Shown piece by piece: positions 59,501-64,000 of a stretch of DNA of 64,000 nucleotides (within the stretch, counting starts at the first letter, position 1; each line of letters begins with the position of its first letter). The DNA comes from Haliclona indistincta (lineage: Eukaryota; Porifera; Demospongiae; Haplosclerida; Chalinidae): positions 15,047,152 to 15,111,151 of the forward strand of contig OZ024784.1 in NCBI GenBank assembly GCA_964017065.1, given 5' to 3'. The position numbers were made by a program, and so were the translations under genes. Below the pieces are notes generated by a model that did not search any database, was not told the DNA's origin, and saw only the letters and a list, made by a program, of their open reading frames with translations.

Positions 59501-60205
59501 TTGAAACTGGTGCTTTCAGGAGCATTTATTAGTCTACGGAAACTATCAACCCTCTGCAAGGTAGCATTGTAGAGACCACTCTAAAGAGAGATTGTGCAAG
59601 ACAGAGGTTAGGACGTGCATTGCAATCAGTGCGACAGGATGCGAATGTCATGTCATGTCATGTCCCTAGTTGTGTTCAGTGGTTGTGGCACTGTTTCCTG
59701 TCTATAGATATTGCAGACATCATTTTGATGTCTAGACTAGAGCCCTGAAAATTCTTATACTGTGCAGAAATTTAAACAGTAACAAACTACAAAGCAGTTT
59801 CCACGTGCATTTGACACTACAGCAGTAACATGTAAGTCCATTAAACCACAACCACTTGCACGTACTATAACATTATAATATTAAATAATATAGATTATTT
59901 TAACAAGTTAAGGCTATGTTAGATCAACATTAGGTCAATCTGTAAGTCTGTCTGTAAACTCAATCAGTAATCTAGCTAGCAAGGGTTGGCATGCATGGGA
60001 GCTAGGTCACACCTCAGAAATATTTTGTATCCTGCTAGAAAGCAGGATCTAAAAAACGTACCTCGTCATGGGTACCGTAGTATTCCAACATGGACGGCAA
60101 CAGCGGGAGTATGACCGTGAACCCAAGTAGATCGATTAGTAGGGTAAAGAACACCACCGTCATTGTCCCCTTGAACGGCCCTGGTCTGCTATTAGTGTCC
60201 GCCAT
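56588..60205 (-). CDS. MFSD10: Major facilitator transporter MFSD10 (TETRAN-like)
   Basis: Twelve exons, 470 residues (human MFSD10 is 455): 60205-60062, 59580-59484, 59421-59318, 59268-59110, 59062-58865, 57869-57773, 57725-57614, 57530-57475, 57424-57233, 57162-57115, 57010-56921, 56703-56588. Phases agree throughout. Twelve hydrophobic segments are predicted by eye. The MFS signature between segments 2 and 3 is present as SDIYGRKP, and ILPLLPSMLEYYG, FNIVLFGG, FSLGFIFGPSIGA and FLYLFLFSGLEYSLTFL are matched closely by MFSD10. The family exports organic anions across membranes; mammalian MFSD10 has been linked to drug efflux. Its start codon faces the 3' end of Hex 225 bp away. A 1-kb intron (57870-58864) has no recognised content. 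Confidence 0.92.
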
Positions 60206-60429
60206 TGATGCTCAGATAAAGTCTGGACTAGCTGCTCTGCAGTGTATTCTCGTACGCCTGTATTAGTATACAGCTGTAAAAATAGGACCCCTACTCGCCC
60301 TAGCTCGGCGATTTAAAGACCGGAAACGCCCTCAGCAGATGGTACATGTGGTCGAACAACAATATTATTACCAATAATGACATAATGTATACACAATCAG
60401 CTGTTTGTGGTTACTAATGCAAAAGTCAA

Positions 60430-61417
60430 TTATTTTTGCAGCATCTGCAGTTGCTGCTGAAGTTGTGGAGGTATCAAGGATGGAGTGGAGCCTGTAAACA
60501 TGAGGTGTCCTTGTTGAAGAACAGGAGACTGGGGCTGCAAATGATGGGGAAATGGAGTTTCAAAATTGCGAGCCAACTGAGGCAGCCCTGTGACAAAATT
60601 GTTGAAGGGCGGAGCTGGAGCAAAATGCACCACTGGAAACAGACCACTCCTTAAAAAGGATTTTGAACGTTTGCACTGAGCTCGTTTGTTCTGAAACCAA
60701 GTCTTCACTTGTCTCTCACTCATGCCTAGTCGTGCAGCTAACAGTTTCCTCTCAGCTGGCAGGAGATATTGCTGCTCTTGAAACCTCCTCTCCAATGACT
60801 GAACTTGTTCAGCACTAAACCTCATTCTTCCTTTTCTGATGCCCTGTGGATTATCATTTGCACTGGGGTCTCCCAATGCATGATCAAGAGCACTGTCACT
60901 CCGTCTTGTTGCTTGAGAACTGCAGCACCACTCGTCTATAGAAAACAACAGAGCTTGCTTGTTTATTGCACAGGTGTGTCACATATCAAAGCAGCATTGG
61001 TATTTTCTCTAGCCAACCATTATATTGCAAACCATTAAATGCAATGTGCACGTCAAAGGATTTACACATTAGTATTTGTTTGAAATGGTAGAGCGTAAAA
61101 CACCAGTCATTTGATCATATCACTTATTGCATGCTTTCATTATTACCTGAGAGATTGTCCATAAGAGGACTAGGCTCACTGGTAGTTGAAAGAGGAGGAC
61201 TGCATGGTGGCGTAGGCAATCGCTGTACATGACAAAGACCATCTTCTCCTCTGATAGCATCTGTTGGTGGTTGCAATGTAGGAAAGGTAAACTTCAGTCC
61301 ATCAGTGGTGTAGCTGAGACTTCTACGATGATGAGTGCTGCTACTGTTGTTGCTGCTACTGCTGCTGTGTGTGTTACCAAGAATTCTCTCCACTGAGAAG
61401 GACAGTCCACTAGCCAT
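60430..61417 (-). CDS. Hex: Hex (HHEX)-type homeobox transcription factor
   Basis: Two exons, 61417-61147 and 60935-60430, joined at phase 1 across a 211-bp intron, give 258 residues. The protein opens with GLSFSVERILG, a textbook eh1 motif that binds Groucho co-repressors. The homeodomain is at about residues 123-182; RKGRMRFSAEQ, RRFQEQQYLLPAERKLLA and [21 protein letters not shown] align best with Hex, which uses the same [11 protein letters not shown] text. Helix 3 has KRAQCKR where Hex normally has RRAKWRR. A Gln/Pro-rich C-terminus follows. It would act as a nuclear repressor. Another NKL family is possible but less likely. Confidence 0.85.
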
Positions 61418-62582
61418 TCTCTGACAATGTCCTGCAGTAGAGCAGAAACTGAAAATGGTCCTAATAGTTTAGTGCCATGCTTACCTCTCCACTATCTATC
61501 CACTGGTGACTAGCAATGAGGTCTGTGCTTATATACACACTGTGACGAGGCCATACAACTTGTCGGCAATGCTGGTTATTGTTAGGTGCTCAATGGTCAT
61601 GAAAGTGTTCTACTTAGAGATCAAAAATCACTGCCAGCTCAATCTCCTTATGTGGTAATCGCAAAACCATATCAAAGAGACCTCAATTGATCACTCAATA
61701 AATTTCACATCCAGTTGGTGCTATGTTGAGGACAATGATTGTTATGGCTGAGGTAAGTTCACTATTATGTACCCAAACTAACCGCAGTTTGGTAACTGTT
61801 GTGGTGTTGATGACCGTGTGTATATTGCTGCTCATCATAAGCTCATCAGCCATCTACTGATAGTTGTGTCAATTGGATGCAGACATAAAGAGTGTCAGAG
61901 CTAAGCTCATGTATTGTTTGTGTATCTGATCAGGAAACTGTGCATGCAACCAGTGTATTGAGTCGGTAGTTTGTATAATAATTATAGCCACACGAGTGTG
62001 TCAATTGTGATAATTATTGCGGCTACACTTGTTTGTGTGTATCCATAGCAAACACAGTGATTGGTCATGTTTCAACTCATTAGCATGGCTCTGTAACTCA
62101 CACCAATCGCTTCCACCATTGGCTACTGCACCAGCTCAATATTATTACAGAGGTTTTATTACTTCTTGCAAGATAGATTTGAGTGTAAAGCGTCACCTTG
62201 CAGTCACTAATGTGTCAAGTCACTGGTATTTATTCACACAATGGAGCATGATCAAAGACTTAATGACATTTTAGCGCGTTAGTGCTCCACGCTTCACGGT
62301 CTACGCTCTACGGTTTACGCTTTACCCTTGCAAGAAGTAATAAAACCTCTGTATACTTACAGGTACAGGCAATAATTCATACTTATGGATACAGGCATTA
62401 AATGAGAACACACTAAATTGATTTAAGTGATACAAAAAATACAAATGATCTATCGGGCAGTCTTACAGTAACAATGGAGAAAACAGTTGCATACAAAGAC
62501 TCCATTGGGCATAATAATGATAGTTAATGCTTACAAAATACTAATCAATTCTTGAATGCTAATAATTATTATGGTAAATAGG
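61418..62582. other. Intergenic region upstream of Hex, containing a small MITE
   Basis: This 1.2-kb stretch between Hex and the next homeobox gene probably holds the Hex promoter. Apart from the 204-bp element at 62148-62351 nothing structured is evident. Confidence 0.5.
62148..62351. mobile_element. 204-bp MITE with TA target duplication (Tc1/mariner-like)
   Basis: Perfect 25-bp inverted ends, CAGAGGTTTTATTACTTCTT and on, flanked by TA on both sides (62146-62147 and 62352-62353). The interior includes a short CACGGTCTACGCTCTACGGT-type repeated stretch and no coding capacity. TA duplications and CAG-starting ends suggest the Tc1/mariner group. Confidence 0.85.
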
Positions 62583-63265
62583 TTAGTTTGGCAGTGTGGG
62601 CAGAGTGCGTTGATGTTGCCAGTATTGGGTAGCATAGTCCGCTCCATTGTTGTAATATGGTGACTGGGTGCCAGGGTAGTTGGAGATTGGAGGAGAGATA
62701 GGTGTTGACAGTCCATTTGAAAAGTACATATTAGTGGGACTAGCCCTCTGAGGAATGGGCGGAGCGATGGGAAGGACTGATGGACTAATCACATTGGAAG
62801 GAGAAGAGGCACTAGAAGTGGATGGAGAGGATGCAGAAGAGTAGTTACTTAGATCAATGTTCGGAGGAATTGAATGACTCGAAAGAGTTGGTGAATAGTT
62901 ATACAGAGCAGCACCATTGCTGCTATCTGGCTTGTTGTAGCTCATGGCTGGCATGTAACCATAGAATGAGCTGTACGGAACAAACGGACTATAGGGATGA
63001 TACCGAGGAGATTTGAGCTCCATTTCTGCCTCTTCTGTCTGTCTCTTGTGCTTCATTCTTCGGTTTTGAAACCATGTTTTCACTTGCATGTCAGATAGTC
63101 TCAGTTGCTCAGCCAGCTCACCTCTCTCTCCAGAGGACAAATACTTCTTCTCCTGAAATTTCTTCTCGAGTTCAGTCACTTGCTCTCGCGAGAAAGCAGT
63201 CCTGACTTTTTTCTTTCTTCTGTATCCATCATCATCATCATCATTATCATTACTGCTGATAGAAT
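62583..63265 (-). CDS. NKL-class homeobox factor, Bar/Bsh- or Hmx(NK5)-like, 5' exon not found
   Basis: The last exon (63265-62583) enters at phase 1 after a TAATAG acceptor and encodes 226 full codons plus a stop. An acidic Asp run precedes the homeodomain, which contains [29 protein letters not shown] and [17 protein letters not shown]. Helix 3 RRMKHKRQ resembles Bsh/Bsx, while FSREQV and YLSSGER resemble Hmx/NK5; by hand count the two are about equally close. The C-terminal part is rich in Ser, Pro, Tyr and Asn. Exon 1 is not evident up to 64000. A donor-like site after ATGGTCTG near 63974 is a weak candidate. Same orientation as Hex, 1.2 kb away. Confidence 0.85.
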
Positions 63266-64000
63266 CTATTAGAGCAAGAAAAAACAATGATCATCGACGC
63301 ACAGCATTGATATCTCATACTATACTGGCTTCTTGTTAGTGCTATATTGTCCAATAAGAACATGTTGATTCAATAAATGTTCTTGTATTAAAAAGCATTT
63401 TTTATCAGGCACATCACGTGTATAAGCACGTAGTTAGTTCAATTGAAAGCACACTACCAATGCACTAGTATGGCAGCATATTATTGGACAGCTTTAGGAT
63501 CTGTTATTGACAAGCTATAAGTAGCTATTAGCTCTTTGCCTTGATGTACTTTTGCTCGACGCTTTACCAATATTTGCACAAGGTAAGGAATATAAACACC
63601 TAGCTTTGCTGGAGTTATCCCTTGGAATTCAACTGGTCTATAGTTTTGCACGGTATCATAATTATAGTTCTAAACAATCATTGCAAAACAGCTGTCTTCA
63701 AAATTTTGAAAGTACTATGGATTATGCTAACCAGTCATAATCATGTGTTATAATAACTATTGTTTAGAACTATAACCGCATCCAGTGAACTCAATTATAT
63801 ACATTTTGCAGCCAATTCAATTCTTGTAGATATCTACTTTCATAGTAATCACTCATAATGACGAGACGTGGTTCGTCAAAGAGTATCTTAACCACAGCTT
63901 TCCATGAAACAGTACACCCAGCATTAGATTTATCACCACACTATTGGTTACTGCTAGGGATGTTTTACCAGACCATGCTTTGTTTCCAACCAATACCTCT
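63266..64000. other. Presumed first intron or upstream region of the last homeobox gene
   Basis: No coding frame is convincing. A minus-strand donor-like GTAAAA near 63973 is the only hint of the missing exon. The window ends here. Confidence 0.35.

Overview
This window looks like nuclear DNA from an early-branching animal, most likely a demosponge. The genes are intron-rich but mostly compact: typical introns are about 40-60 bp, with GT-AG borders that restore long reading frames matching animal orthologues. Four NK-like (NKL) homeobox genes lie on one strand, which resembles the NK homeobox cluster described in sponges. I assembled every spliced model by hand by matching splice sites and reading phase. 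Phases close for all intact multi-exon models (FAHD1 204 aa partial, TTF2 1025 aa, nuclease fusion 1642 aa, KIF3B 750 aa, Msx 337 aa, NK2/3/4 323 aa, GPAT3/4 463 aa, MFSD10 470 aa, Hex 258 aa).

Layout: 1-777 holds the 3' part of an acylpyruvase (FAHD1). 962-7152 holds a TTF2-type SNF2 ATPase with a MITE in one intron. 7398-12977 holds a large secreted protein with an EndoG-like nuclease domain joined to more than 1,000 residues of unrecognised beta-rich sequence. 13185-13895 holds relics of two downstream genes. 14080-18004 is kinesin-2 subunit KIF3B, converging on a rolling-stone-type membrane protein gene (18105-19155, minus) that has a one-base frameshift. The minus-strand homeobox block then starts: Msx (21955-23456), a single-exon proline-rich scaffold-like gene (25220-26629) and NK2/3/4 (27311-28389). 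A 13-kb, 14-exon glycerol-3-phosphate acyltransferase (GPAT3/4 type, 28626-41873, minus) follows. It is the one host gene with many kilobase-sized introns, and these hold tandem repeats and a tyrosine-kinase relic.

Three more rolling-stone genes follow: a probable pseudogene (minus), an intact gene head-to-head with it (plus), and a third (minus) whose first exon I place at 55957-56070. That makes its first intron about 10.8 kb, filled by a nest of transposable elements: a hAT-type element with 8-bp target duplications, invaded by a full-length Ty3/gypsy retrotransposon with identical LTRs, by two TTAA-flanked elements that abut each other and by a further TIR element carrying telomere-like and tRNA-promoter-like sequence; next to it lies a separate 2-kb foldback element. 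MFSD10 (56588-60205), Hex (60430-61417) and a Bar/Bsh- or Hmx-like homeobox gene (62583 onward, first exon not found) complete the minus-strand block.

Functionally, the homeobox genes encode developmental transcription factors; two of them (Hex, NK2/3/4) carry visible eh1/TN-like repression motifs. The other genes are housekeeping or cell-biological (transcription termination, ciliary transport, lipid synthesis, metabolite hydrolysis, transport) and share no obvious pathway with them.
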